This document shows positions 27,412-35,988 of a stretch of 64,000 nt of DNA, one piece after another. Made by a program: the position numbers and the translations under genes. Each line of letters begins with the position of its first letter. The stretch's first letter is position 1. Origin of the DNA: an uncultured Mesonia sp. (lineage in GTDB: Bacteria; Bacteroidota; Bacteroidia; Flavobacteriales; Flavobacteriaceae); the NCBI GenBank assembly GCA_947499595.1, contig CANMOY010000007.1, positions 62,001-126,000 of the forward strand, in the 5' to 3' direction. Under the pieces are notes generated by a model. It saw only the letters and a program-made list of their open reading frames with translations. It was not told the DNA's origin and ran no database searches.

Positions 27412-29103
27412 TTAGCCAATTATCATTCCAGCAATGGTAGCCGAAAGCAATGAAGCTAAAGTTCCTCCTATAACCGCTTTGATACCAAATTTAGATAAGG
27501 TTTCTCGTTGCCCTGGCGCTAATGAACCAATACCACCCAATTGAATACCGATAGAAGCAAAATTAGCAAAACCACAAAGCATATAAGTAGCCATAATGAT
27601 TGATTTTTCATAGGTAAGGCTTAATCCCGTTGTGGCATCTTTCAATTCGGCCAATTGAATATAGCCCACAAATTCACTTGCTGCTAATTTAATACCTAGT
27701 AATTGCCCCATAAGCATAATATCTTCTTTGGCAATACCAATGAGCCACATTAACGGCGCAAAAACAAATCCAAGTACCGCTTCAATTGAGAAGCTTTGAT
27801 AGGGGGTGTTTTCTGCTAAAAAAGCATTGAGGTTTGTCCATTCCCCAATTTTTCCAAAACCATAATTTACCATCGCAATAAGCGCTACAAAAACAAGTAG
27901 CATTGCGCCCACATTGGCTGCTAATTTAAGCCCTTCTGTAGTCCCGTTAGCTATGGCGTCTAGGATATTGGTACCTATTTTATCTTGAGAGACTTCAACT
28001 CGAGTATCTATTTTTTCTTGTTGCGGATATAAAATTTTAGAGATGATAATGGCACCTGGAGCAGCCATTACCGATGCAGCTAATAAGTGTTTTGCAAACT
28101 GCAAACGAACTACGGGGTCATCACCGCCTAAAAAACCAATATAAGCCGCTAAAACTCCACCAGCAACTGTGGCCATACCGCCTACCATCACCAATAAAAT
28201 TTCAGATTTGGTCATGCGCTCCAAATAAGCCTTAATCATTAAAGGTGCTTCGGTTTGTCCTAAAAATATATTACCGGCAACGCTTAGGCCTTCGGCACCA
28301 GAAACCCCTAGTAGCTTGGTAAGCATCCAGGCTAATCCTTTTACGATAACTTGAATTACACCTAAGTAGAATAATATTGAGGTAAGCGCTGAAAAGAAAA
28401 TTACTGTTGGCAATACTTGAAACAAGAAAATAAACCCGTAACTATTTACATCCATAAGACCGCCCAATAAAAATTCGCTACCAGCAGCTGTAAAATCAAG
28501 AATTTTTACGAATATTTCACCAACAAATTCAAAAGCAACTTGAACCCATTTTACTTGTAAAACCCCATAGGCTAATAACAATTGAGCACTAAGCCCAGCG
28601 CCAACGGTTTTCCAGTTTATAGCTTTACGGTTACTGCTAAAAAGAAAGGCGATAACTAGTAAAGAGAACATCCCTAGTATACCCTTCCAAAGACTTTCAA
28701 TAGAGAATCCTTGACTGGGAATAGCTGTTTTTTGAGGCGGTGCTACAATAGTTTCTTTGGCTTTTTGGCGAGTAATATAGGTGTATTCTCTATTGTTTGT
28801 TTTTAGGGTGAGTAAACTATCAGATAGTTGCTTTACTCTATATTTCTGGATTTTTTCTGAATTGTTTTCGGGGATAAAGAGCAGAAGAAGGTCGTTTTGA
28901 TATAGAAAATCCCCTTGCTGACTAGTTTTTAATTTTTTCTGCTGATACTCAAATAAGCCATCTTTTAAATTTAAACGGTCAATAGCTAAGCTGTCGTTTT
29001 GATGGGGGGCAAGCAATTCCCATTGCTTCTCAATCGATTGGGCGTTTATTCCTAGTACACCTACCCAGAAAAAAAGCAGGCTTATTACAATATGGCGTTT
29101 CAT
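27412..29103 (-). CDS. Na+-dependent concentrative nucleoside transporter (CNT/NupC type) with N-terminal extension
   Basis: 563 residues. The last ~420 form a CNT transporter, with the family segments NIFLGQTEAPLMIKAYLERM, SEILLVMVGGMATVAGGVLA, ASVMAAPGAI and LCGFANFASIGIQLGGIGSL. It imports nucleosides for the salvage kinases. The first ~135 residues are an unusual exported extension: a signal-like start (ISLLFFWVGVLGINAQ), then a small beta-rich segment before the membrane part. It lies 2 bp downstream of the bifunctional-nuclease gene, in a likely operon. Ion use is inferred from the family. Confidence 0.9.
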   Translation of the reverse strand: MKRHIVISLLFFWVGVLGINAQSIEKQWELLAPHQNDSLAIDRLNLKDGLFEYQQKKLKTSQQGDFLYQNDLLLLFIPENNSEKIQKYRVKQLSDSLLTLKTNNREYTYITRQKAKETIVAPPQKTAIPSQGFSIESLWKGILGMFSLLVIAFLFSSNRKAINWKTVGAGLSAQLLLAYGVLQVKWVQVAFEFVGEIFVKILDFTAAGSEFLLGGLMDVNSYGFIFLFQVLPTVIFFSALTSILFYLGVIQVIVKGLAWMLTKLLGVSGAEGLSVAGNIFLGQTEAPLMIKAYLERMTKSEILLVMVGGMATVAGGVLAAYIGFLGGDDPVVRLQFAKHLLAASVMAAPGAIIISKILYPQQEKIDTRVEVSQDKIGTNILDAIANGTTEGLKLAANVGAMLLVFVALIAMVNYGFGKIGEWTNLNAFLAENTPYQSFSIEAVLGFVFAPLMWLIGIAKEDIMLMGQLLGIKLAASEFVGYIQLAELKDATTGLSLTYEKSIIMATYMLCGFANFASIGIQLGGIGSLAPGQRETLSKFGIKAVIGGTLASLLSATIAGMIIG

Positions 29104-29105
29104 AA

Positions 29106-29738
29106 TTATTGTCTTTTAGAGATCTCGTCGCGCAGTCTAGCTGCCTTCTCGTAGTCTTCTTTTTTTACCGCTTCTTCTAATTCTTTCTCGAGCTGTGTAA
29201 TACTTTTATGCGCAAAATCTCCTTTTGGTTTTGAGGCAGAACTTTGTTCTTCTTCTGTGTCTTCTTGATCTTCATCAAAAATAAAATCAGCAGAGGTCGA
29301 TTTTTCTTCTGGGGTTTGTTGTTCGGGTTTTAAATAAATGCCTGCTTTGTCTAAAATATTTTCATAAGTAAAAATAGGTGCATTAAAACGAAGTGCCAGT
29401 GCAATGGCATCACTGGTACGCGCATCGATAATCTCTTCAATTTTATCGCGTTCGCAAATAAGGCTGGAGTAAAACACTCCATCTACCAATTTATGAATTA
29501 TGACTTGTTTAACTTGAATATCAAATCTATCTGCAAAAGTTTTGAATAAATCGTGGGTTAGTGGTCTTGGCGGTTTAATATCTTTTTCTAAAGCAATGGC
29601 GATTGACTGGGCTTCAAAAGCTCCAATCACAATGGGTAATTGACGCTCGCCATCAAGCTCGCTTAATAGCAACGCGTAAGCGCCGTTTTGGGTTTGGCTA
29701 TAGGATATTCCTTTTATGGTTAATCGCACTAAACTCAT
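29106..29738 (-). CDS. Bifunctional nuclease family protein (DUF151) with C-terminal UVR motif
   Basis: 210 residues. The N-terminal ~130 form the BFN domain (RQLPIVIGAFEAQSIAIALE, RPLTHDLFKTFADRF, ARTSDAIALALRFNAPIFT). After an acidic linker (DEDQEDTEEEQSSA) the last ~35 residues are a UvrB/UvrC-type helical motif (LEKELEEAVKKEDYEKAARL). BFN enzymes were described with RNase/DNase activity; in bacteria the role is unclear, and the UVR part suggests protein-protein contact. It is transcribed with the nucleoside transporter. Confidence 0.85.
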   Translation of the reverse strand: MSLVRLTIKGISYSQTQNGAYALLLSELDGERQLPIVIGAFEAQSIAIALEKDIKPPRPLTHDLFKTFADRFDIQVKQVIIHKLVDGVFYSSLICERDKIEEIIDARTSDAIALALRFNAPIFTYENILDKAGIYLKPEQQTPEEKSTSADFIFDEDQEDTEEEQSSASKPKGDFAHKSITQLEKELEEAVKKEDYEKAARLRDEISKRQ

Positions 29739-29766
29739 AGATTTTGCAATTTAAATGCTTTTCAAT

Positions 29767-29810
29767 AAAAAGGCGGTCTAAACAAGGACAAAAACCTATT
29801 TAGACCGCCC
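29767..29810 (-). terminator. Terminator after etfA
   Basis: GGCGGTCTAAA (29772-29782) and TTTAGACCGCC (29799-29809) form a perfect 11-bp stem, followed on the minus strand by a U run. Confidence 0.85.
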
Positions 29811-29838
29811 TTTAAATAGGGGCACAATTTATAAAAAA

Positions 29839-30807
29839 TTATGCGTTATTCGCTTTAAATTCTTTTAATTTTTCGGTTAGCTTTGGTACAACTTCAAAAG
29901 CATCACCTACAATACCGTAGTCTGCTGCCTTGAAAAATGGAGCTTCTGGATCATTGTTGATAACCACCTTTGTTTTTGAAGCGCTAACACCTGCTAAGTG
30001 CTGTATGGCACCAGAAATACCTATTGCGATATAAAGGTTAGAGGCTACAGGTTTACCGGTTTGTCCTACGTGCTCGCTGTGGGGTCTCCATCCCATATCA
30101 CTTACGGGTTTCGAACAAGCCGTTGCCGCGCCTAAAACATCGGCTAAGTCTTCAATTAAGTTCCAGTTTTCTGGACCCTTTAGGCCACGTCCGCCAGATA
30201 CAACAACTTCGGCATCTGCGATGGTAACTTTATCTGTTGCTTTATCTACGCTGGCTACTTCAATATTAAAATCTTCTTCTTTTAGGTTGGGTGAGAAGCT
30301 GGTTTCCTCGGCTGCGGCCGAATTTTCTTTTAAGCCATAAGCGTTTTTAGAAACTCCAATAATTTTTTTATCGGTAGTTATAGCGGTATGATTAAAAGCC
30401 TTATTGGTAAAAACGCTTCGCTTCACCGTAAAACCGTTTTCTATTCCAGGTAATTCAACAACATTTGAGGCATAACCGGCTTGTAATTGAACAGCCAAAA
30501 GCGGAGCAAGATATTTATCGTTTGCCGTTTGGCCTAATACCACAACATCGGCGCTTGCTTCTTGAGCGGCTTGCGCAATAGCATCGGCGTAAGCTTCTGC
30601 GTTAAAGGTTTTTAATTTATCGTTCTGTATGTGTAAAACTTTAGCTACGCCATAATCACCTAAAGCTTTTGTGTCTTCGGCATTAAAGGCAACTGCAGTA
30701 ACATCGGTTCCCATTTTTTCAGCTACTCCTTTAGCATAAGAAGCGGCCTCGAATGAGGCTTTTTTAAATTTTCCGTTTTCGGTTTCGGTATATACTAAAA
30801 TTGACAT
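29839..30807 (-). CDS. etfA: Electron transfer flavoprotein alpha subunit
   Basis: 322 residues. It carries FAD and passes electrons from acyl-CoA dehydrogenases to the quinone pool via ETF dehydrogenase. The C-terminal FAD domain has VVSGGRGLKGPENW, the SKPVSDMGWRPHSEHVGQTG motif and IAIGISGAIQHLAGVSASK, ending with ADYGIVGDAFEVVPKL. It forms a pair with etfB 36 bp upstream, ending at a strong terminator. Confidence 0.95.
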   Translation of the reverse strand: MSILVYTETENGKFKKASFEAASYAKGVAEKMGTDVTAVAFNAEDTKALGDYGVAKVLHIQNDKLKTFNAEAYADAIAQAAQEASADVVVLGQTANDKYLAPLLAVQLQAGYASNVVELPGIENGFTVKRSVFTNKAFNHTAITTDKKIIGVSKNAYGLKENSAAAEETSFSPNLKEEDFNIEVASVDKATDKVTIADAEVVVSGGRGLKGPENWNLIEDLADVLGAATACSKPVSDMGWRPHSEHVGQTGKPVASNLYIAIGISGAIQHLAGVSASKTKVVINNDPEAPFFKAADYGIVGDAFEVVPKLTEKLKEFKANNA

Positions 30808-30843
30808 TTTTTTAATTTTTTAATTCAACAATTACGCGGGGTT

Positions 30844-31590
30844 TTAGATTACTTTTGCTTCGTTATGCAATAGATCTATTAATTGGTCTAGATTGTCTTC
30901 TTCAATTATTTTAACCTCTCCTTTTGGTGCTGGCTTTTCAAAACTTTTAGTTTGGGTAAAGCTTTCGGTAGAACTAGGCTCAACCACGTTTAATGGTTTC
31001 TTTCTAGCCATCATAATACCACGCATATTTGGTATTTTTAAATCGCTTTCTTCTACAAGACCTTTTTGTCCGCCTATCACTAAGGGTAAACTAGTTTTTA
31101 GGGTTTCTTTTCCTCCATCTATTTCTCGAATAGCGGTGGCTTGCTTTCCTTCTACTTCCAAGCTCACGCAGGTGTTCACAAAGTTAGCTTTTAAGATTTG
31201 CGCCATCATTCCGGGAACCATACCTCCGTTATAATCGATAGATTCTCTTCCTGCAATGATTAAATCGTAACTGCCATCTTGTGCTACTTTAGCCAGCTCT
31301 TTGGCTACTTGGTAACCGTCTAATGCTGGTGTGTTTACGCGAATGGCGTTGTCTGCCCCAATTGCCAAAGCCTTACGTAGTGTAGGCTCTGTTTCTGGTC
31401 CGCCTACGTTTACAACGTCTACGCTAGCTCCTTGTTTTTCTTTGAACCACATAGCGCGTGTTAAACCAAATTCGTCATTCGGATTAATGACAAATTGAAC
31501 GCCATTGGTGTCAAATGCTGAATTGTTATCGGTAAAATTTATCTTTGAAGTAGTATCGGGTACGTGACTTATGCATACTAAAATTTTCAT
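30844..31590 (-). CDS. etfB: Electron transfer flavoprotein beta subunit
   Basis: 248 residues with the beta-subunit start MKILVCISHVPDT, the NPNDEFGLTRAMW segment, AGRESIDYNGGMVPGMMAQ and the C-terminal signature region ATAIREIDGGKETLKTSLP. It is the first gene of the etfBA pair. The acyl-CoA dehydrogenase encoded at 44818-46179 is a plausible electron donor. Confidence 0.95.
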   Translation of the reverse strand: MKILVCISHVPDTTSKINFTDNNSAFDTNGVQFVINPNDEFGLTRAMWFKEKQGASVDVVNVGGPETEPTLRKALAIGADNAIRVNTPALDGYQVAKELAKVAQDGSYDLIIAGRESIDYNGGMVPGMMAQILKANFVNTCVSLEVEGKQATAIREIDGGKETLKTSLPLVIGGQKGLVEESDLKIPNMRGIMMARKKPLNVVEPSSTESFTQTKSFEKPAPKGEVKIIEEDNLDQLIDLLHNEAKVI

Positions 31591-31705
31591 GCTTTCAAGT
31601 TTTTTTAATTTATGCGTTGCGAATATACAAAAAAACTGTAAAAAATACTATGCGTGCATAGTAAAAATTTAATAAAATGCAGTAGTTTTATGACGTAGAT
31701 ATACC

Positions 31706-31713
31706 TACTTTTG
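31706..31713 (+). promoter_or_regulatory. Probable -7 element of pdhB
   Basis: TACTTTTG matches TAnnTTTG and lies 40 nt before the ATG; there is no clear TTG at -33. Confidence 0.45.
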
Positions 31714-31753
31714 CTTTTTTTAGAAAGAACACGAAATAAATTGTAATTAGATT

Positions 31754-32737
31754 ATGAGAACAATACAATTCAGAGAAGCGATTGCCGAAGCTATGAGTGA
31801 GGAAATGCGTCATGATGAAAGCATTTATTTAATGGGGGAAGAAGTAGCAGAATACAACGGTGCATATAAAGCTTCGAAGGGAATGCTTGATGAATTTGGA
31901 CCAGAACGCGTTTGGGATACCCCAATCTCAGAGGCTGGTTTTAGTGGTATTGGTGTAGGCTCTACCATGACAGGTACAAGGCCTATTATAGAGTTTATGA
32001 CCTTTAATTTTTCGCTGGTAGGAATAGATCAGATTATCAATAATGCGGCAAAAATTAGACAAATGTCTGGCGGGCAGTTTAATTGCCCTATAGTTTTTAG
32101 AGGACCTACAGCTTCGGCGGGTCAATTAGCAGCAACACACTCTCAGGCCTTTGAGAGTTGGTATGCCAATTGTCCTGGTTTAAAAGTTATTGTTCCTTCA
32201 AATCCTTACGATGCTAAGGGACTTTTAAAGTCGGCTATTCGCGATGACGATCCGGTTATTTTTATGGAAAGCGAGCAAATGTATGGTGATAAAGGTGAGG
32301 TTCCAGAAGAAGAATACACCATTCCAATCGGGAAAGCAGATATTAAAAGAGAAGGAGAAGATGTAACCATCGTTTCTTTTGGGAAGATTATAAAAGAGGC
32401 TTATCAAGCGGCAGAAGAGCTAGAAAAAGAAAATATTTCTTGTGAGATTATCGATTTGAGAACGGTACGCCCTTTAGATTATGAAGCAATCATCAAATCC
32501 GTAAAGAAAACCAATAGATTAGTTATTCTAGAAGAAGCTTGGCCTTTTGGTAATGTTTCTACAGAGATTACTTACCACATTCAAGAAAATGCTTTTGATT
32601 ATTTAGATGCGCCCATTTTAAAAATTAATACCGCAGATACTCCAGCGCCGTATTCGCCAGTTTTGTTAAAAGAATGGTTACCAAATAGTGAAGACGTTGT
32701 TAAAGCAGTAAAAAAAGTTTTGTATAAAGACGCATAA
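31754..32737 (+). CDS. pdhB: Pyruvate dehydrogenase E1 component, beta subunit
   Basis: 327 residues, a transketolase-fold E1 beta chain. Conserved parts are MRTIQFREAIAEAMSEEM, LMGEEVAEYNGAYKAS, ISEAGFSGIGVGS, EFMTFNFSLVGIDQIINNAAK and the C-terminal EEAWPFGNVSTEI. It works with an alpha subunit and the E2/E3 chains, none of which are in the window, so the complex is encoded at separate loci. Single-gene transcription is indicated by the hairpin right after the stop. Confidence 0.92.
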   Translation: MRTIQFREAIAEAMSEEMRHDESIYLMGEEVAEYNGAYKASKGMLDEFGPERVWDTPISEAGFSGIGVGSTMTGTRPIIEFMTFNFSLVGIDQIINNAAKIRQMSGGQFNCPIVFRGPTASAGQLAATHSQAFESWYANCPGLKVIVPSNPYDAKGLLKSAIRDDDPVIFMESEQMYGDKGEVPEEEYTIPIGKADIKREGEDVTIVSFGKIIKEAYQAAEELEKENISCEIIDLRTVRPLDYEAIIKSVKKTNRLVILEEAWPFGNVSTEITYHIQENAFDYLDAPILKINTADTPAPYSPVLLKEWLPNSEDVVKAVKKVLYKDA

Positions 32738-32759
32738 ATAAATTATAGATTTATATTTG

Positions 32760-32790
32760 AAACTTCATCTTCAAAAGATGAAGTTTTTTT
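32760..32790 (+). terminator. Terminator of pdhB, ending at the next start codon
   Basis: AACTTCATCTT (32761-32771) and AAGATGAAGTT (32775-32785) pair around a CAA loop, followed by a T run to 32790. The ATG of the DUF5686 gene begins at 32791. Confidence 0.85.
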
Positions 32791-35283
32791 ATGTCTAAAA
32801 TCACAGTTTTTTTATGCTGTTTGTGTACTGTTTTTACTTATGCACAAACAAAGGTAGGAGGTAAGGTAACCGATGAACAGGGAGAGCCTATACCCTTTGT
32901 AAATGTTGTTTTTACAGATTCTAGTGAGGGTACCATAACCAATGATGATGGCACTTTTTATTTGCAATCTGAAAACACATATTCTAGCGTAGTGTTCTCT
33001 TTCGTAGGCTTCGAGACTAAATCGTTAACCTTAAACAATGCCGTTAACTATAAGCTAGATATCGTGTTAAAAGAGGAGGCCAGTGCATTATCTGAAGTGG
33101 TCATTTATCAGGGAAAAACCTCAAAAAAGAACAATCCTGCTATTGATATCTTACGTAAAATATGGGCCAATAAACGTAAAAATGGCGTTAAACTTTTTGA
33201 TCAATACCAATACAAAAAATACGAAAAACAAGAATTTGATCTAAATACTATTGATAGCAACTTGATTAAAAGTCCAATTTTTAAAGGTATGGAGTTTATC
33301 TTTAAAGAAACAGACACCAATGCGGTAACTGGTAAAACCTATTTGCCAATTTTTTTAAATGAGGCCGTGTATCGCGTTTATGGGGATAATAAATTAAACA
33401 AAGAAAAAGAAATTTTGCTTGGCAATAAAAATTCTGGTTTTAGCGATAACCAAACCTTAATTGCCTTTGTTAAAGATTTGTATGCCGAGTATGATGTTTA
33501 TGATAATTACCTTAAATTTTTCGATAAAAGCTTTGTTAGTCCGCTAAGCACAACGGGTATTGATAACTATAATTACGTCTTGGCCGATAGTGCCTTTGTA
33601 GATAATAAGTGGTGTTACAAAATTGTCTATTATCCTAGAAGAAAAAATGAACTTACTTTTAAAGGTGATTTTTGGGTAAACGATACTACTTGGGCGATTA
33701 AAAATATCAAGTTACAAGTTACCAAGAGCGCCAATATAAATTGGGTAAAAGAAATTTATATTGAGCAAGATTTTAAGGTGCTAAATGATTCTGTATTTTT
33801 AATTACACGAGATCATTTTATGTCTGACTTCTCCTTGAATAAAAAACAAGAATCACGTGGTATTTATGGCAAGCGTACAACACTGTATGACGAATATGTA
33901 TTTGACCAAGAGAAAGGAGCGCAATTTTACAAATACCAGCCGCAATATTATAACGATCACGTTTACAATCGTGAATCTAACTTCTGGGAAAACAACCGTT
34001 TGGAAGAGCTAAACAAAGATGAGCGCCAAGTGTACGTAATGTTAGATACGCTTAAAACCGTAAAAGCTTTTCAGCGATTGTATAATGTGGGCTCTATTTT
34101 AGCCTCAGGTTATGTCGAATTTGATAATTTTGATTTTGGTCCCATTTTTTCAACCTTTGGCTATAATGATGTCGAAGGCTTGCGATTGCGTGTAGGCGGA
34201 CGTACCTATTTTGGCAGGAACGATCCTTGGCGAATCGAAGGTTACACTGCTTACGGATTAAAAGATAACAAATTTAAGTATGGTATTTCGGGAAAGTGGT
34301 TGCTTGATAAAAAAATGCGGCTTATAATTTCGGGTGGTAACCGGCGAGATGTGGAGCAATTGGGGGCTAGCCTTACTAATACTAATGATGTTCTAGGGCG
34401 TAGCTTGGCTTCTTCATCGTTAATTACCATAGGGGCCAATACTAGTCTAACCAATATCAATCTAACTACGGCGGCACTCTCTTTTGAACCATTTAAAAAT
34501 TTTAATGTTCGCTTTGGCGGATCTTTTCGCACACTAGAGTCGGCATCAAATCAATTTAGTTTAGCCTACTTTACGGATGAAGCTAGAACACAGATTGAAA
34601 ATAAAACACGTCAAACGCAATTTTCAACCATGTTAAAATACACTCCCAAACGCAAAACAACAGGTTATGGTGTAGAGCGAATAGTGGTGAATGATGGTGA
34701 TTATCCTGAGTTGTTCATGAATTATTCATTAGGTTTAAAAGATGTGCTTTCAAGCGATTTTGATTATAAGAAATTGCAGTTTTATTACAGACATCCTTGG
34801 CAGTTGGGAGGCTTTGGTAAGTTAACAACAACTTTAGAAACTGGTAAAACTTATGGTGAGGTGCCATTGAGTTTACTTAATGTGGTGCCGGGAAATCAAA
34901 CCTTATTTTCTATATACGGCAGTTTCCCGCTTCTAGATTTTTACGAGTTTGTAACCGATGAGTATGCAAGTTTGCACATCGAGCATAACTTTAACGGTCG
35001 ATTTTTTAGCCGAATTCCTGTGGTGCGCGACTGGAACTTACGAGAAATTATTAGTGTACGAGGAGTTTACGGCACACTATCGCAAGCCAATCGAGATTTA
35101 AACGCCAGTGCTTCTAATCCTATTTTGCTGGCTCCAGATCAAGACCCTTACTGGTCTTGGAGTGCGGGTATCGGTAACATTTTTAAGATCTTTCGAATCG
35201 ATTTTCATTTCCGTGGAAACTATTTTCAGAACCCAGAAGCACGCTCTTTTGGAGTTACGGGAGCCTTCGGTTTTTATTTCTAA
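32791..35283 (+). CDS. DUF5686 outer-membrane protein with carboxypeptidase-regulatory-like domain
   Basis: 830 residues with a signal peptide (KITVFLCCLCTVFTYAQ). Residues ~21-100 form a CarboxypepD_reg-like beta-sandwich (VGGKVTDEQGEPIPFVNVVF, then SFVGFETKSLTLN). The rest is the DUF5686 region, ending in a predicted beta-barrel with the aromatic C-terminus FGVTGAFGFYF typical of outer-membrane proteins. Family members are common in flavobacteria and uncharacterised. The start codon abuts a terminator hairpin, leaving no room for a ribosome site. No downstream Met restores the signal peptide, so the start is kept. Confidence 0.85.
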   Translation: MSKITVFLCCLCTVFTYAQTKVGGKVTDEQGEPIPFVNVVFTDSSEGTITNDDGTFYLQSENTYSSVVFSFVGFETKSLTLNNAVNYKLDIVLKEEASALSEVVIYQGKTSKKNNPAIDILRKIWANKRKNGVKLFDQYQYKKYEKQEFDLNTIDSNLIKSPIFKGMEFIFKETDTNAVTGKTYLPIFLNEAVYRVYGDNKLNKEKEILLGNKNSGFSDNQTLIAFVKDLYAEYDVYDNYLKFFDKSFVSPLSTTGIDNYNYVLADSAFVDNKWCYKIVYYPRRKNELTFKGDFWVNDTTWAIKNIKLQVTKSANINWVKEIYIEQDFKVLNDSVFLITRDHFMSDFSLNKKQESRGIYGKRTTLYDEYVFDQEKGAQFYKYQPQYYNDHVYNRESNFWENNRLEELNKDERQVYVMLDTLKTVKAFQRLYNVGSILASGYVEFDNFDFGPIFSTFGYNDVEGLRLRVGGRTYFGRNDPWRIEGYTAYGLKDNKFKYGISGKWLLDKKMRLIISGGNRRDVEQLGASLTNTNDVLGRSLASSSLITIGANTSLTNINLTTAALSFEPFKNFNVRFGGSFRTLESASNQFSLAYFTDEARTQIENKTRQTQFSTMLKYTPKRKTTGYGVERIVVNDGDYPELFMNYSLGLKDVLSSDFDYKKLQFYYRHPWQLGGFGKLTTTLETGKTYGEVPLSLLNVVPGNQTLFSIYGSFPLLDFYEFVTDEYASLHIEHNFNGRFFSRIPVVRDWNLREIISVRGVYGTLSQANRDLNASASNPILLAPDQDPYWSWSAGIGNIFKIFRIDFHFRGNYFQNPEARSFGVTGAFGFYF

Positions 35284-35312
35284 AAAAGTACTACAGAACG
35301 AGTTATATTTCT

Positions 35313-35320
35313 TAAATTTG
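35313..35320 (+). promoter_or_regulatory. Probable -7 element of ppa
   Basis: TAAATTTG is an exact TAnnTTTG match 50 nt before the ATG; the -33 element is not clear. Confidence 0.5.
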
Positions 35321-35369
35321 CAATCTTGAATTTTTTGAAATAAATCTAATTTTTAAAAATAAACGAAAA

Positions 35370-35879
35370 ATGACCTTTGATGTATTGATTGAAATCCCAA
35401 AAGGGAGCAGAAATAAATATGAATACGATTTTGAGTTAAAGAAAATTCGTTATGACAGAATGATATTTTCATCAATGATGTATCCTGCAGATTACGGTTT
35501 TGTTCCTGAAACATTAGCATTAGACGGAGATCCATTAGATGTTTTGGTTTTGGTTACTGAGCCTACCTTTCCAGGCTGCGTAATGGAAGTTGCTCCTATT
35601 GGTGTATTTCATATGGCCGATGAAAAAGGTCCCGACGAAAAAATTATATGTGTGCCAGTTAGCGATCCTATTGCAAACAAAGTAGATGACCTTTCTGGAT
35701 TAAACCCTCACTTAATCAAAGAGATTGAGCATTTCTTCCGTGTGTATAAAGATTTAGAAGAGAAGAAAGTTGATGTAGGCGGTTGGGGAGATGCCCAAGA
35801 AGCTAAAGAAATTGTACGTAAATGTGTAGAAAGATTTAAAGAAAGCGACGTGCCAACAGCCGAAGTAAGTATTAAATAA
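35370..35879 (+). CDS. ppa: Family I soluble inorganic pyrophosphatase
   Basis: 169 residues, typical bacterial size. It hydrolyses PPi to phosphate in the cytosol using Mg2+. Family sites are IPKGSRNKYEYDFE (Lys/Glu), MMYPADYGFVPETLALDGDP, DPLDVLVL with the metal-binding aspartates, and the later ICVPVSDP segment. The membrane pyrophosphatase gene follows, so two enzymes for the same substrate are encoded side by side, separated by a hairpin terminator. Confidence 0.96.
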   Translation: MTFDVLIEIPKGSRNKYEYDFELKKIRYDRMIFSSMMYPADYGFVPETLALDGDPLDVLVLVTEPTFPGCVMEVAPIGVFHMADEKGPDEKIICVPVSDPIANKVDDLSGLNPHLIKEIEHFFRVYKDLEEKKVDVGGWGDAQEAKEIVRKCVERFKESDVPTAEVSIK

Positions 35880-35898
35880 CAGTATAATTTATATTATT

Positions 35899-35936
35899 AA
35901 AAAAGCAGCATTTTGTAAAAAGTGCTGCTTTTTTTG
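35899..35936 (+). terminator. Terminator between ppa and hppA
   Basis: GCAGCA (35905-35910) and TGCTGC (35923-35928) form a stem extended by TTTT/AAAA, flanked by an A run and followed by T7. Confidence 0.75.
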
Positions 35937-35988
35937 TTATTTATTAAAAAGAAAAACTTAGATTTAGTAAATTAAAAATCAATAATTT

